This document shows, piece by piece, positions 42,216-53,353 of a stretch of DNA of 64,000 bases (the first letter of the stretch is position 1; the number at the start of each line of letters is the position of its first letter). The notes beneath the pieces are model-generated. The model had not been told where the DNA came from. It was given only the letters and a program-made list of their open reading frames with translations, and ran no database searches. The position numbers were made by a program, and so were the translations under genes. Source of the stretch: Rhynchopus sp. YZ270_cl-10 (Eukaryota > Euglenozoa > Diplonemea > Diplonemida > Diplonemidae); contig OZ037924.1 of the NCBI GenBank assembly GCA_964035575.1, forward strand, positions 682,001 to 746,000, in the 5' to 3' direction.

Positions 42216-43388
42216 ATGAAGTCCTTCACCAGATCCGCACGCACTGCCGCAATGGCCCGCGCGACCCGCCAGGCAAGCACCCTGCCGCGTATGGAAGGCG
42301 AGCTGAAGGAGTACAGTGTTGTGTACAGCGACCGTGCGGTCAACCACATGTCGCCCACCTTCATCAAGACCATGCAGACGATTACTGGTGGACTGAAGAA
42401 CGTTTACAATGCACACTCTGCGGCTGTCATGCCGGGTAGCGGTTCTTTTGGTATGGAGGCTGCTGCAAGGCAGTTTGCGACCGGAAAGAAGGCGATGGTG
42501 CTGCGCAATGGATTCTTCAGCTTCCGCTGGACCCAGATTCTTGATGCGGGCAAGATCCCCTCTGAGACGATTGTTCTCAATGCCGAGCCTGCGGACGACT
42601 CTGCCGAACCTACCTTCGGCCCGCACGCCATCGAGAAGGTGATTGCTGCGATCCACAAGGAGAAGCCTGCTATTGTCTTTGCACCCCACGTGGAGACCTC
42701 GGCGGGGCTGATCCTGCCTGACGACTACATCAAGCAGGTCTCCAAGGCTGCGCATGAGGTTGGCGCGCTCTTCCTGCTTGACTGCATCGCATCCGGAACC
42801 CTCTGGGTGGACATGGAGGAGTGTGGGGTGGACATCCTTCTCTCTGCACCGCAGAAGGGTTGGACCGGACCCCCCTGCGCAGGGCTCGTCATGCTCAACA
42901 AAAAGACCAGGGAGTTGCTCGACAGCACTACCAGCACCTCCTTTGTGATGGACCTCAAAACATGGGTGGGGCATGCAGAGACATTCGAAAAGGGTGCCCA
43001 CGTCTACCATTGCACGATGCCGACCCAGCCTCTGATGACCTTCGCGAAGGTGATCACCGAGGTGGAGGAGTTCGGTGTGGAGAAGGCCAAGCAGGCGCAG
43101 ATCGACCTGGGGAAGAGCATGCGCGACATGGTTGCCAACGAGTTTGGATACAAGCCGCTCACTGTGGGTGAGTTTGCGGCACCCTCCGTGCTTGTCAGCT
43201 ACGGCCCTGCTGACCTGGTCGCAAAGTTCAAGTCCCAAGGTGTCCAAATCGCTGGAGGAGTCCCCCTCAAAGTCAACGAGCCCCAGCCCTTCAACACCTT
43301 CCGCTTTGGATTCTTCGGTCTCGACAAGTTGAAGCACCAGGAGGCCTGTGTGCAGGACCTTAGAGAGGCGATGACTAAGGTTGCGTGA
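42216..43388 (+). CDS. Class V aminotransferase (alanine-glyoxylate / serine-pyruvate type)
   Basis: 390 residues, single exon. The first 24 residues (MKSFTRSARTAAMARATRQA) are Arg/Ser/Ala-rich without acids, a typical mitochondrial presequence. The PLP fold follows: GSGSFGMEAA phosphate-binding turn, HVETSAG, LLDCIAS with Asp189, and Schiff-base Lys214 in SAPQKGWTGPP. Family members transfer the amino group of alanine or serine to glyoxylate or pyruvate, detoxifying glyoxylate. The C-terminus (TKVA) is not a PTS1, so mitochondria rather than peroxisomes are favoured even though PEX5 is encoded nearby. A PTS2 is not obvious. Confidence 0.92.
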   Translation: MKSFTRSARTAAMARATRQASTLPRMEGELKEYSVVYSDRAVNHMSPTFIKTMQTITGGLKNVYNAHSAAVMPGSGSFGMEAAARQFATGKKAMVLRNGFFSFRWTQILDAGKIPSETIVLNAEPADDSAEPTFGPHAIEKVIAAIHKEKPAIVFAPHVETSAGLILPDDYIKQVSKAAHEVGALFLLDCIASGTLWVDMEECGVDILLSAPQKGWTGPPCAGLVMLNKKTRELLDSTTSTSFVMDLKTWVGHAETFEKGAHVYHCTMPTQPLMTFAKVITEVEEFGVEKAKQAQIDLGKSMRDMVANEFGYKPLTVGEFAAPSVLVSYGPADLVAKFKSQGVQIAGGVPLKVNEPQPFNTFRFGFFGLDKLKHQEACVQDLREAMTKVA

Positions 43389-43743
43389 TTTTTAAAAAAA
43401 AATTCAAAAAAAAGTGTTCAAAACAAAAGGAAAAAGATAACAATAAAAATGACAACGTAGCGAAAACCTCCCCCCTCTTTTTCTGTTTCAAAAAAAAAAA
43501 AAAATGAAAAGAAAAAAAAATACAGAACCCACTTAGATGGGTTATTGTTCGATATAACAAAACCTCCTTCCCCCTCCCTCTCTCTAGCAAAAGCAAAAAC
43601 AAAAACAAAACAAACTTTCAAACCCCCCTCTCTCTCCCACACCCACCCCCTCCCTCTAATTTCCCTTTTTTTTTTTCCCCGTGATATGTGCTCCTTGTTC
43701 TGGGTTCCATTGGTAAGCTGATTCCCTGGGCGTGTTTTTTTTA

Positions 43744-43780
43744 AAGGTGAGGAAAGCACAAGAGGATTTGGGGGGGGTCA
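43744..43780 (+). repeat. Short repeat, subfamily A (weak copy)
   Basis: AAGGTGAGGAAAGCACAAGA then GGATTTGGGGGGGGTCA. Recognisable only by AGGTGA, AGCAC and GTCAT in order. Confidence 0.4.
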
Positions 43781-44037
43781 TTTTTTTTTTCTCCTCCTCC
43801 TCCTCTTCCCCTATTCTTGATCCCCATCATACTGTCACAACACGGTGTCGTGCGGTGATTGTGGTGGTGGGGAATTAATTGGTATCCCAGGGGAACGGTT
43901 CGGATCCTGAGCAATATAGCAGTCACATCCCCTTGAGGAAACACAGGGCAAGAGTTGTGGGAGAGGGGGGGAGTATGTCATCCCCCCCTTTTTTTTTTTG
44001 GTTTAATTCTCGAGTAATCGGTGACTTTTTTTTTTTT

Positions 44038-44100
44038 GTCAGTGCCTGCGTCCCAGAGGCGTTTGCACTATCAATTTCACTTTTTTTTTTTTTTTTTTTT
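44038..44100 (+). repeat. Short dispersed repeat, subfamily C (copy 3)
   Basis: GTCAGTGCCTGCGTCCCAGA then GGCGTTTGCACTATCAATTT and CAC plus an 18-base T run; nearly identical to 4190-4239. Confidence 0.8.
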
Positions 44101-44159
44101 CTTTTTTGAAATTTTCTGAAAGTTGAGACCGTGATTTTTCACAAAAAATCATCTTTTAA

Positions 44160-44183
44160 TAGGGTACATTTTAGTGCACCCTA
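44160..44183. repeat. Small near-perfect hairpin
   Basis: TAGGGTACA and TGCACCCTA pair at eight of nine positions around TTTTAG. A second small palindrome (TTCTATT...AATAGAA) follows at about 44193-44212. Significance unknown. Confidence 0.5.
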
Positions 44184-44840
44184 TTTATACCCTTCTATTC
44201 AGTAGAATAGAAAATATATGAAATATTTTTTTCAAAAAAAAATTTTTCGCACGCTCTTTGATTTTAAAAGTGATTAAAAAAGTCCTCCGAAGCTCTGAAG
44301 TGCTTTTCTCATTATTCGTTTGTGCCCAGGGTGCTTACTCAGGACACCTACATTGCGTCTCCCCCCCTCTTAAAATATGTGAATTCACTCGGTTCACATG
44401 TTCATCTTTTTTTTCTTCTTTTCATTTCCCCCCCTCCCCCTGTAACAATACAAAACGATCGCTAAATTAAACACTTTTTTTTAAAATACTGTGATGCAAA
44501 ACAAGGGTGGTGGAGTTTTTTGTTTCCGCACACTGATAACGTAATACTAACATACAGAATAATTTCGAAACAAAAAAAAAAAGTTCCCTCCCTCCCCCCC
44601 TTTTTTTTTTACCTTCAGCCACCCTCCCCCCAGTGATGCAAGGTGGGTTTTTATGCGGGTTTAAATGGGTTTTTATGGGGGTTTTGGGGTTTTTATGTTT
44701 GGGACCCTGGATTCCTGCATCACTGCCTCCCCCCCTCAACACCCACTCTCACTCTCTCATCACAACAGACCGGTTATCACACACGAAAGAAAAAAAAATT
44801 AAAAGGCGTTTGTAGAGCCTACTATTTAGGGACTTCCTTT

Positions 44841-44930
44841 CCCTCCCCTTCCCCCCTCCCCCCCCCCCTTTTTATTACTCATCACCTTGCCCTCTTTTAT
44901 TTTACCCTCTCTCTCTCAACCCTTTTAAAC
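44841..44930 (+). promoter_or_regulatory. C/T-rich tract upstream of the low-complexity protein gene
   Basis: CCCTCCCCTTCCCCCCTCCC and CTCTCTCTCAACCC precede the ATG by 10-90 bp; same arrangement as at other genes. Confidence 0.45.
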
Positions 44931-44937
44931 AGTTAAG

Positions 44938-47411
44938 ATGGCAACCACAGCTGCAGCAGGTCTGCGTAACGCCAACCCGGCGGCAAAGGCAAAGAGCGCT
45001 AAGACCGACGCACCGAAGCGTGATGGATACAAAGGCAACAAGCCAATGAACGGCAAGCCCGCCGCAAAGAAGGAGGAGAAGAAGGAGGAGGCCCCCCAGG
45101 GACCGGTGATCCGTGAATACACCTACCGGGCAAGCCCGATTCAGGGAGGAATGTCGTGGGCAAACGCACTGAAGAAGACGGACGACACCCCCGCACCCGC
45201 ACCAAAGGCTGCCCCTGTCGCAGTGGTGGAGAAGGAGGAGAAGAAGGAGGAGGAGGAGAAGGTGGCAGACGACTGGGAGGGCATGAACAGCACAGAGGCG
45301 CAGCCCGCAGCACCGACCCCGGTTGTGGAGAAGGAGAAGGAGAAGGAGAAGCCCGTCACCAAGAAGGAGAAGAAGGCTGCCAAGGCCAAGAAGCTCTCCG
45401 CATACGAAGCGCAGGCAGAGGCCGTCATCGTCGAGGAGACCTCGGAATACTACGAGGACCACGAGCGGACGCGTGAGGAGAAGGTCGCCGCGCGCGATGA
45501 GTACCAGAAGCAGTCTGAGTCCGCCATCTTCTCCTTCCCCACCCCCAAGAACACAGGAATCGTCTTCCGTGCTGAGGCCACCCGTGTGGCAGAGGCAGTG
45601 CCCGCACCCATCAGGGAGGCAGAGCCCACCCCAGTGTCGTGGGTTGACGACATGGAGGTATGTGTATAGAGGGGTTTTTTAAAAAAGGTTGCATGGTTGG
45701 GTGTCCGGTACAGCCGGTCATTGTACCAAGGTGCACTGTCAGAGGGCTTTGTATTTCAACTCTACTTTGTTTTTTTTTTTCACAGTCGCCGATGACCACC
45801 GACGCCGCGCCCGCTGTTACCCTCCCCACACCTCCCCAGCCCCGTGTCTCCGCACCCACCCAGATGCCTGCCCCCGCAGCAGCATCCGCTGCACCCATGC
45901 CGAGCGCAAGCCAGGACGACCCGGCGTTCCTTGACCGTAGCAACTGGGGCGCTGTTGGTATGTGCACAAAACCTTGCGTTGGTGAGTCCGTTTAGGTTGT
46001 ACTTCAGTCGCTAGGCCCGATTCCCTGTTGGGAACTCGAGCAGTGTTCGCTTTGTCTCTGCCACGAGTCAGCCCTTTGGTTCAGCTAAGCCTTGTTGTGT
46101 TTTGAATACATTCACCACCACCACCCCACCACAGAGGGACAGCCCGCTGGTGTGTCCAACGCACCCGCACCTCTCCCGATGGCAGTCCCCGCAAACCCTT
46201 CCGCAGCGTCGTGGGGTACCGGGTACACCCGCTCCCCGTTCGGTGCACAGGCGTATGTGTTTTCACCCCCCTACCCCCTTCCTCAAACATTTGTCTCCTT
46301 TTGTTGATTGTTTCTCTTTGCATTTGCGCACCGTTTGTTTTTCACCCCACACCAACTCACAGCTCGAAGGGCAAGAGAGAGCACCCCTTCGGAGCGATGG
46401 GCCAGCAGCCCCAGCAGCAACAACCGCCACAGACCGCCGCACGCACCAACGGCGGCGCACCCTTCGGAGGAAAGAAGGGAGGAGCACCCCCCCAGAACGG
46501 AGCCCGTGTCAACCGTGGACAGTTCCAGGTACCACACTTTTTCTCATCTACACAAACCCCCCCCTTTTAACCCCACCAATCTCAGTCGCAAACCGCTACC
46601 ACACCCGCACCCGCCCAGAGCCAGCCCGCCCAGCCTGCCCAGGCACCCGCACACCAGGCCCCCGCACAGGCGATGTCCGCACCGCAGGCAGCGAAGGGAG
46701 GCATGCACCAGTACGGAGGATTCCCGCAGGGCGGCTTCCCCATGCAGGGAAGCGGCTACGGATACGGATACGGCGCACCCGCAGCAGGGGGTGCACAGTG
46801 GGGACGCCAGTCCCAGAACTACTACGGTGCCTACGCGACAGGCCAGTACGGATACGGCTACCCGTCCTACCCGCAGTACGGCATGGGATACCCCGGCTAC
46901 GGCGGTGAGGACTACTACCGTTCCGCCAACTACCTGCCCCAGTCCCAGTATGTTTATTGTATTTTATTGTGAAGAAGTTAAAAAGCAGCTTTAAAAACAC
47001 TCAAAGGTGCTCCGGTATTGAAAAGCCGTGGCATGCGTAGGAGTGCGTGACCCACGCCGCGAAGGAGTTGGCGCGAGCCTCTCTGGAGCGTGGGTGAGTG
47101 CAGATCTTGGTTGTAGTAGCGAATATTCAATGGAGAACATTGAAGGCCGAGGCCTGGGATAGGAAAAAAAATTCTGAGGCCTTTTTTTGCACAAACATTA
47201 TCCTTTTTTTTTTGGCCTCAAAGAGTGTTTCCTCTTCACTGCCAGGTAGTCAGTGCAGTAATAAAAATATCACCACAGAATATTTATTACACACTTTACG
47301 CACAAACAAATTCGTAGTAAATAATTCTGTTTTTTTAACAGGTACACCGGCTACCAGGGACAGCAGAGCACATCTGCCCCCGCAGGTGGAGCCAAGGGCA
47401 GGGGTAACTAA
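44938..47411 (+). CDS. Low-complexity, prion-like protein (6 exons)
   Basis: Exons 44938-45657, 45786-45957, 46135-46252, 46363-46528, 46586-46947 and 47342-47411 join in frame to 535 residues. The N-terminal 240 residues are Lys/Glu/Ala-rich with one conserved-looking stretch (REYTYRASPIQGGMSWANAL). The middle is Pro/Ala-rich, then come Gln-rich (QQPQQQQPPQ) and RGG/GG-like parts (GGKKGGAPPQ), and a Gly/Tyr/Gln-rich end (GYGYGYGAPAAGG, QYGYGYPSYPQYG). Such ends are typical of RNA-granule proteins that self-associate, but no RNA-binding domain is seen, so function is inferred only. It is the most intron-dense gene here; one donor is GTACCA, the only non-GTATG donor in the window. Confidence 0.82.
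45728..45780 (+). repeat. Short dispersed repeat, subfamily B (copy 3), in intron
   Basis: AAGGTGCACTGTCAGAGGGC then TTTGTATTTCAACTCTACTT and a T run that merges with the polypyrimidine tract of the intron's 3' splice site. Confidence 0.75.
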
Positions 47412-47880
47412 GTCAGTTCCCGCCAGGTTAGCGCGTGAGCACGCACCCCATAAACGCGACCGCTGTAGAAAGGGAAGCATGTACCCTCGCGTCATTCCAG
47501 TTTTTCTCACTTTTTAATCATTTTAACTTTATTTTTTTTTGAGGGAGTAGAAACAAGGGGAACGGAAAACGGGAATTGGAATTTCCCCTTTCCTTCCCGC
47601 CTTTTTTTTTGAAATGCCTTTTTGTCGGGTTTGAAAAGGAAAAAGGAAACTATTGAAAAAAGGGGGGACAGGTGGGAGGACAATAGTTGACACCAGTTTT
47701 TCCCATATTTTTTTTTTTAAAAAAATGGGGTTTTGGAGGGGGGAATGCGGATTGGAGAAGAAAAAAAGAAAAGAAAAAAAGTAGTTGGCACACCCCTGGT
47801 TGTTCTCAGGAAGTTGTTTGAAGGGGTAATGCCTTTGGTTGTGTGTGAATTCTTTATTTTTTAATTTTTTTTTCTTTTTT

Positions 47881-47925
47881 TGGTGAACCGAGTATAAGAA
47901 ACTTGAGTTCATCTTCTAAAACTTT
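47881..47925 (+). repeat. Short repeat, subfamily A (diverged)
   Basis: TGGTGAACCGAGTATAAGAA then ACTTGAGTTCATCTTCTAAA and ACTTTTATTT; the 3' half matches the family better than the 5' half. Confidence 0.5.
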
Positions 47926-48355
47926 TATTTTCTTTGATTTTTTTCTCTTTTTGTTTTGCGAGCCGCACTTTTTACCCACTCATCCCCAATCCCCCACAAC
48001 CCTTCCGGCGAAGGGGGAAAAAAAACAAAAAAACAAAACAAAAAAATCCCCATTTTGTGCAGTGACATATCATAACTGATGCCTCTCAATACCCCTTCAA
48101 AAAATAATAATAAATGCTTTCATTCTCTGTCTGCCTGTTGGCATCTGAGTTTGTGGTTTCTATTTTTAAAAAAAAGGTATTTTTTCTTTGGTTCTTTTCT
48201 TCTTACAATTGAGAGGCATTTGCTTACCAGGTGGCCCCCCTATACTCGCAAAGTACAGCACTTCAAATCAGAAGGTTCCAGGTACGCTTTACCCCCCTAC
48301 CTCCCAAAATCATTTATTTTTTTTAGGAGGGGTTTTAAAAAAAAAAAAAAATAGT

Positions 48356-48388
48356 GGAGTTCATCCTCGGGGTGGCTACACTACTGGG
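48356..48388 (+). repeat. Short dispersed repeat, subfamily E (copy 4)
   Basis: GAGTTCATCCTCGGGGTGGC then TACACTACTGGG, matching the E core with one insertion. Confidence 0.6.
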
Positions 48389-48401
48389 GGGGGGGCTAAT
48401 A

Positions 48402-48496
48402 AAGTATACGGTGCTAATAAAGTATACGGGGGTAATAAAGTATACGGTGCGGAAACCCATTTTGAGCGTGGAAATCTGTGAAATAAAGTATACGGT
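48402..48496. repeat. Interspersed AATAAAGTATACGG motif cluster
   Basis: AATAAAGTATACGG occurs four times (about 48400, 48417, 48434 and 48481). A fifth near 48882 is part of a palindrome, AAAGTATACGTATACTTT. The motif contains the 6-bp palindrome GTATAC. Confidence 0.7.
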
Positions 48497-48545
48497 TTTT
48501 GTGTACATTTTTCTTACTAAAAAATTTTTTCAGCAAGTTTTGCAC

Positions 48546-48669
48546 AAAAAATCGAAAAAAAAAATTTTTGATTTCGGTGGTCCGGATTCTGTGCGTGCTG
48601 TGATGGGGTCACTTTGCGCTGAGAAACGAGTATTTTTGACCTAAAACGCGTGTATCAGTTTTTACACGA
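48546..48669. repeat. Dispersed repeat, copy 1 (partner 62174-62291)
   Basis: Shared blocks in order: TCCGGA, GTGCGTGCTGTG, GGTCACTTTGCGCT, GAGTATTTTTGACCTAAAA and GTATCAGTTTTTACA. About 85% alike by eye over 100 bp. The GTATAC cluster lies just upstream. Confidence 0.8.
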
Positions 48670-49120
48670 TTGGTGCTGATGGGGTTCAGATTTGTGAAAA
48701 TTTAAGTCACCAAAAAATTGTTCATTTTTCCACATTGACCCCACCACTGGCTGGGATTGGCCCAAAAATGCCAATGGTGGTGTTTTCGCGAGGTTTCGGC
48801 CACTAGAAACCCCAAAATAACAGTGATTTTTTTTTTTTTTTTCCTTTTTCGTTTTTTGGCCATTTAAGCAGTAATTCCCGCCGAATAAAGTATACGTATA
48901 CTTTAATAGCTCCCCCCCAGTAATACAACCAAATTTTCAAAAAAAAAAAAAACTGCACTTTTTTTCTCCCCATCCCAGGTTTGTGTGTTAGATCGTTTTT
49001 GTTTTCTCTTGTCAAGAGACTTGTTTGTTCTCGACAAAACAACAACATTTTTTTTTTTTGAGGGGTTTTCATTTTTTTTTTTTTTTTGATTTGAAACAAA
49101 CATCATTTATTAAAATTAGA

Positions 49121-49160
49121 TGAGTGTGCACGAGAGGCATAATTCATCTTTCAAGTTTAT
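49121..49160 (+). repeat. Short dispersed repeat, subfamily D (copy 4)
   Basis: TGAGTGTGCACGAGAGGCAT then AATTCATCTTTCAAGTTTAT; closest to 39662-39716. Confidence 0.65.
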
Positions 49161-49447
49161 TTTTTGAGATTTATTTTGTATTTTTTTGAAGAAAAAAAAA
49201 ATTCTATAAAAAGTTTCTGCATTCCATGGAGTGCTGATCATCTTATCAACTTTTGAATTTACCTTTTTTTTTTTTTTTTTTTTTTATCTTTCTTTTGAAA
49301 TTATTTTTGAAAATTATTTTTGTGTTCAGAGTGGTTCCCACAAATCTCATAATTATTCTCTCCCAAAGAAAAAAACGGGGGGTACCAAAAAAGTGATTTA
49401 TTACTAAGGGAAAACGCTCGAGGGAAAGGGGGTTTTTTTTTATCAGT

Positions 49448-49576
<129 letters not shown>

Positions 49577-50342
49577 ACCGCGAAGTGAGGAGGCAAGTGA
49601 GGGTCAGCAGTTGAGAGCTATTGTTATTTTTGTTTGTTTCTTTATTTTTTTTTATTTATTTCCTATCCTTACCATTTCAACGTCTTGCTAGCAAAAAAAA
49701 AAAACAAAAAAACAAAAAAAAAAAAAAAATCATCTTTTGTTTTTACATTTTGAACATTTTAGAATGTTTCGTAAATAAATTGGGGAGGAGATGGATGGGG
49801 GGTTCTTTTTTTTTTTTGACAGGAAAAAACAAAAAAGGAAAAAGGAAAACGAAACAAAAAAAAAAAAAAAAAAAACATACGAAGACAGAGATGACTGGTC
49901 TCTTTCTTCTAATACAACCACGTTTTTTTTTTCAAAAAAAAAAAAAAAGGGAAGCAAAAAAACTCCAAAGCAAAAAAAAAAAAAAGAGCAGTAAAAAAAC
50001 ACTACAGAATTACCACGAAGACCTTTGTTTTTCGGTGCCTCGATGGTCTCCCCAATAGAAACAGAGAAAAAAAAGGGCAAAATACTAATCAGGGAGTTCA
50101 TTTTTTTTAAAAATTTTTTCTTCTTCTGTTGTGTTGAACGTCACTTCAAGCAGTTGGCTTCAGTCGGTGTGCCGCAGGGGAAATGGTGCTTTGTATTAAC
50201 ACATTTTCTTTTTTGTTTAGTTCAAGCATTTTTTCCTGTCAGAACACGACACAGATTCGGCACACCAGCTGCATATTTGCGTTCCTAAGGCAGGCTATCG
50301 GCTCATTAACACACTTTTCGTGTAAATACATATTAAGCTCGC

Positions 50343-50375
50343 AGGTGACTAAGCACAGCTTAGATTCATCCGACA
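50343..50375 (+). repeat. Short hairpin repeat, subfamily A (copy 9)
   Basis: AGGTGACTAAGCACAGCTTA then GATTCATCC. The loop is shortened to a few bases but CTAAGC/GCTTAG is intact. Confidence 0.65.
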
Positions 50376-50884
50376 CACCGTTCTTTTATCTTTTTTTTTT
50401 TAGTTCAGTTCTCGCTCGATGGGTGATAAAGATGAGAAAGAGGTGTCATCAGGGGACTGCGACTGTACATGTCTTTTTTTTTTTTTTTATGTGCACTTCC
50501 ACCTCCCTCAGCGTTCTGCCTCGCTCTTGTCTCACTCGAGTGGATCTTTTTTTTCTTTTTTCCATTTTTTTTCTTTACTCCGTCCACTACCCGCCCAGCC
50601 CCTCACGTGGCCGCACCCTCGACCCTCAATACTATGCAAAAATAAAAGTCAGGAAAAAAAAGGAAAAAGGAAAAAGGAAAAAGGAAAAGTCCCAAAGGGA
50701 GGAAAAACAAAGCATATACAGACAAAAATAGTAAAAAAAATAAATAAAAAAAACAGCACTCGCAATTGCATGAGCATAGCCATCATATATACCGGCAGAA
50801 GATGACAACAAATACAAACAAAGCGCAGGTGGCTGGCTCCTCCCCGTTTGTTCAACTCATGAAAATGCTTGTCGTTCAGCCCAC

Positions 50885-52060
50885 ACCACACCACACCACA
50901 CCCACCCACAGACTCAACCAAACAACAATGCAGCGCGGTATGATGCTGATGGCCCTTGCGGCCACCACGGTCTCTGCTGAGGAGTTCGAGACCATCGCCC
51001 AGAAGGTGAACAGCGTGCAGAGCGGATGGAAGGCCGAGCGCCCGACCCGCTTCAACGGCACTGACGAGGTCAGGACCCTCTGCGGTGCATGGCTGAGGGA
51101 CCACCCCAAGTACGTCCACCTCCCGGCGGGCAAGATCGAGCGCAAGCCGCTCTCGGCCAACCCCACCGACTTCGACGCACGTACCCAGTGGTCGAACTGC
51201 AGCGTGATCTCCCACGTGCGTGACCAGTCGTCGTGCGGATCGTGCTGGGCGTTCGGGTCCACCGAGACCTTCGAGGACCGTCGTTGCATCCACCAGGGAA
51301 TTGACAAGCTGATGAGCACTGAGGACACCGCCTCGTGCTGCCACGGATTCGCATGTGGATTCTCCCAGGGATGCAACGGAGGACAGCCGGGAGCCGCCCT
51401 TGAGTGGATGACCAAGACCGGAGTTGTGACTGGAGGAGACTACCAGGACAAGAACTCTTGCCGTCCCTACACCCTTGCACCCTGCGCACACCACGTGCCC
51501 GCCACCTCGAAGTACCCTGCCTGCCCCTCCTCTGAGTACCCGACCCCGTCGTGCAGCGAGTCGTGCTCCCCGAACTACGGTGGCCAGTACGAGGCCGACA
51601 AGGTGAAGGGTGCCAAGGCCTACTCCGTGTCTGGAGAGGAGGACATCGTGACCGCCCTTCAGTCGGGACCTCTGTCTGCTGCCTTCCAGGTGTACTCCGA
51701 CTTCCCCACCTACAAGAGCGGAGTGTACAAGCACACCACCGGATCCTACCTTGGTGGACACGCCGTCGAGATTGTGGGATACGGTGTTGAGGCCGGCCAG
51801 AAGTACTGGACCGTGAAGAACTCCTGGAACGAGATGTGGGGAGACGGTGGATTCTTCAAGATCGCACGCGGTGTGAACGAGTGCGGCATTGAGGCCTCCA
51901 TCTCTGCCATCGACTTCTGAAGGTCAGACTGATGCTTGCAACACAAACAAACAAAAGGAAAAAATGCGTAAATGCAAACAAAAGAACCATATTACCCACT
52001 AAAAAAGAGGTAACCAATATTATGTTCGAGTGCGCTTCACACAACTGTGTCCGTGTGTAG
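50885..52060 (+). repeat. Cathepsin B duplication segment, copy 1 (partner 54665-55840)
   Basis: Similarity spans about 40 bp of CACACC-rich leader, the whole coding region and about 130 bp of 3' flank (to CGCTTCACAC). The outer sequences are unrelated. Confidence 0.92.
50928..51920 (+). CDS. Cathepsin B-like cysteine protease, copy 1
   Basis: 330 residues from the ATG in AACAACAATG; an in-frame ATG-like extension upstream is absent in the second copy and is rejected. Signal peptide MQRGMMLMALAATTVSA, propeptide to about residue 80, then a papain-family (C1A) domain. Catalytic Cys106 is in QSSCGSCWAF, preceded by the Gln100 oxyanion residue; the occluding loop with His-His (CAHHVPATSKYPAC) marks cathepsin B and gives dipeptidyl exopeptidase activity; catalytic His in GGHAVEIVGYG and Asn in VKNSWNEMWGDGG complete the triad. 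Expected in lysosome/digestive vacuole or secreted. Protein sequence is the same as copy 2; only silent changes were noticed. Confidence 0.96.
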   Translation: MQRGMMLMALAATTVSAEEFETIAQKVNSVQSGWKAERPTRFNGTDEVRTLCGAWLRDHPKYVHLPAGKIERKPLSANPTDFDARTQWSNCSVISHVRDQSSCGSCWAFGSTETFEDRRCIHQGIDKLMSTEDTASCCHGFACGFSQGCNGGQPGAALEWMTKTGVVTGGDYQDKNSCRPYTLAPCAHHVPATSKYPACPSSEYPTPSCSESCSPNYGGQYEADKVKGAKAYSVSGEEDIVTALQSGPLSAAFQVYSDFPTYKSGVYKHTTGSYLGGHAVEIVGYGVEAGQKYWTVKNSWNEMWGDGGFFKIARGVNECGIEASISAIDF

Positions 52061-52289
52061 TGAAAACCTACTTTTGTGATTTTGTATTATTTTTTTACTT
52101 GTTCCACGTTTTCTTATAAATGCTTGTGTCTTTGCGGCTCATTCATTTTTTTTTTCTTCTTTGCTCTCAAACGTTTATTCGCCACAGCAAAAAAAAAGTT
52201 GGGTTGTTTAGTTTTTGTGTTGCCATGCTTGCTCTTTTACCCTCCCATTTCTCTGTCTTGTGAGATGGCTCTTCTCTTCCAACTAGCAG
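52061..52289. other. Spacer
   Basis: T-rich sequence after the duplicated segment; nothing recognisable. Confidence 0.5.
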
Positions 52290-53330
52290 TGTCATCTGTG
52301 GACAAATGTTAGATCATCACCCCCATCAATAACAGGCAATGAGGTTACCCACATCAAACACCAATGTCTCAGTCTCATTCTGGTGGTGTTTGCATGAGTT
52401 GTGTCCGCTCGTCTGCCTTGGTACATTGAGGTGGTGACTCGAACTGCGTGGCAGTGACCGAGGCAGCAGACACAGATATGCTGGTGGAGTGTGGCGTAGC
52501 GTGATGTGACGAAGGAGAAGGTAGTGCAGAAGAACGCTGTTGCGTAGGTGGCGGTTGCGGTCGACATCGAGTGACACTGTGCGCACCTTTCCCAGGAAGG
52601 GAACATGACAGTCGTACCTACAACCGACATCACAAACACTGTTGCAACACTCCCAACCTACCTTGCCGGTGTTGTAGTCGATACCACACTCGATGCTGCG
52701 TGGGTACCTCTTTGTCACAATGTCCAGGTGTGCTCGTGAACACTACATCTCGCCCTATGGTTGTGTTCCAATTTAAGATGACAAGCGGGGCGTACCAGAC
52801 GGACAGGTCTTCATCCGGTGCGATGTGATGGGTGGCAGTGGTTCTGTACGACCTGCACAGCCCTGTGGAGGCTGTGCTATGTGAAGAATGGTTTGCATTG
52901 CGGCAAACTCGCTTGCGGCGTGCATGGCGGGTGCACAGACCACTGGGTGTTCGACATCTCCCCCTCTGCGCCTTCCATGCTCTACGAATATGTAATCGGT
53001 CTCTTGCAGGACACTTTCCACGAACGGGAGGACAACGTCTGCACGCAGACCTATACACTGTGTCAGGCTCCACTGTGAACAACCCAACCGGCTTCTCCGC
53101 TGTCCACCATCTACTCCATTGTGCTGTACTCTCCAAGGACGGCAACACTTTGTACATGGGGTGTGTTGTCTACGACCTTGGCCCCGGCAATGTGACCGTG
53201 GGAGTGTCGAATGAGAGAGGGGGTTTGCAGCCAGCTTCTGTTATCGTTGCTGCAAAGCATCTTAACGTCTTCGTCTGGCCGTGTTCAGCTCTGCGGCTGT
53301 TACTGAATGTGCGTCCGTGTCATGCGTTGA
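52290..53330 (+). pseudogene. Decayed protein-coding gene, family unknown
   Basis: Codon-like, GC-richer sequence in which convincing protein stretches switch frame several times: VVPTTDITNTVATLPTYLAG (near 52610), SRPMVVFQFKMTSGAYQ, VAVVLYDLHSPVEAVLCEEW (near 52830), HGGCTDHWVFDISPSAPSM (near 52920) and NNPTGFSAVHHLLHCAVLS (near 53080). I count at least four breaks by frame changes and stops. A real multi-intron gene is the alternative, but no GTATG donors fit the switches. No family recognised. Confidence 0.5.
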
Positions 53331-53353
53331 CTTCACTTTGCTCTTATTATGGT

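Larger units (their letters stand above)
43389..44937. other. Intergenic spacer, repeat-bearing
   Basis: No gene. Contains an A-like copy, a C copy, a small hairpin (44160-44183) and a C/T-rich leader (about 44840-44930) before the next start. GGTTTAAATGGG-type G/T repeats lie at 44643-44700. Confidence 0.65.

Noticed and set aside
50766-50927. Upstream N-terminal extension of cathepsin B copy 1
   Set aside because: The extension is not shared by copy 2, whereas the internal ATG gives both a signal peptide and a common context.
50649-51761. Long antisense open frames (350-370 codons) opposite both cathepsin B genes
   Set aside because: They are mirrored in both copies because the coding strand is GC-rich at third positions; they show no family motif and are shadows of a well-identified gene.
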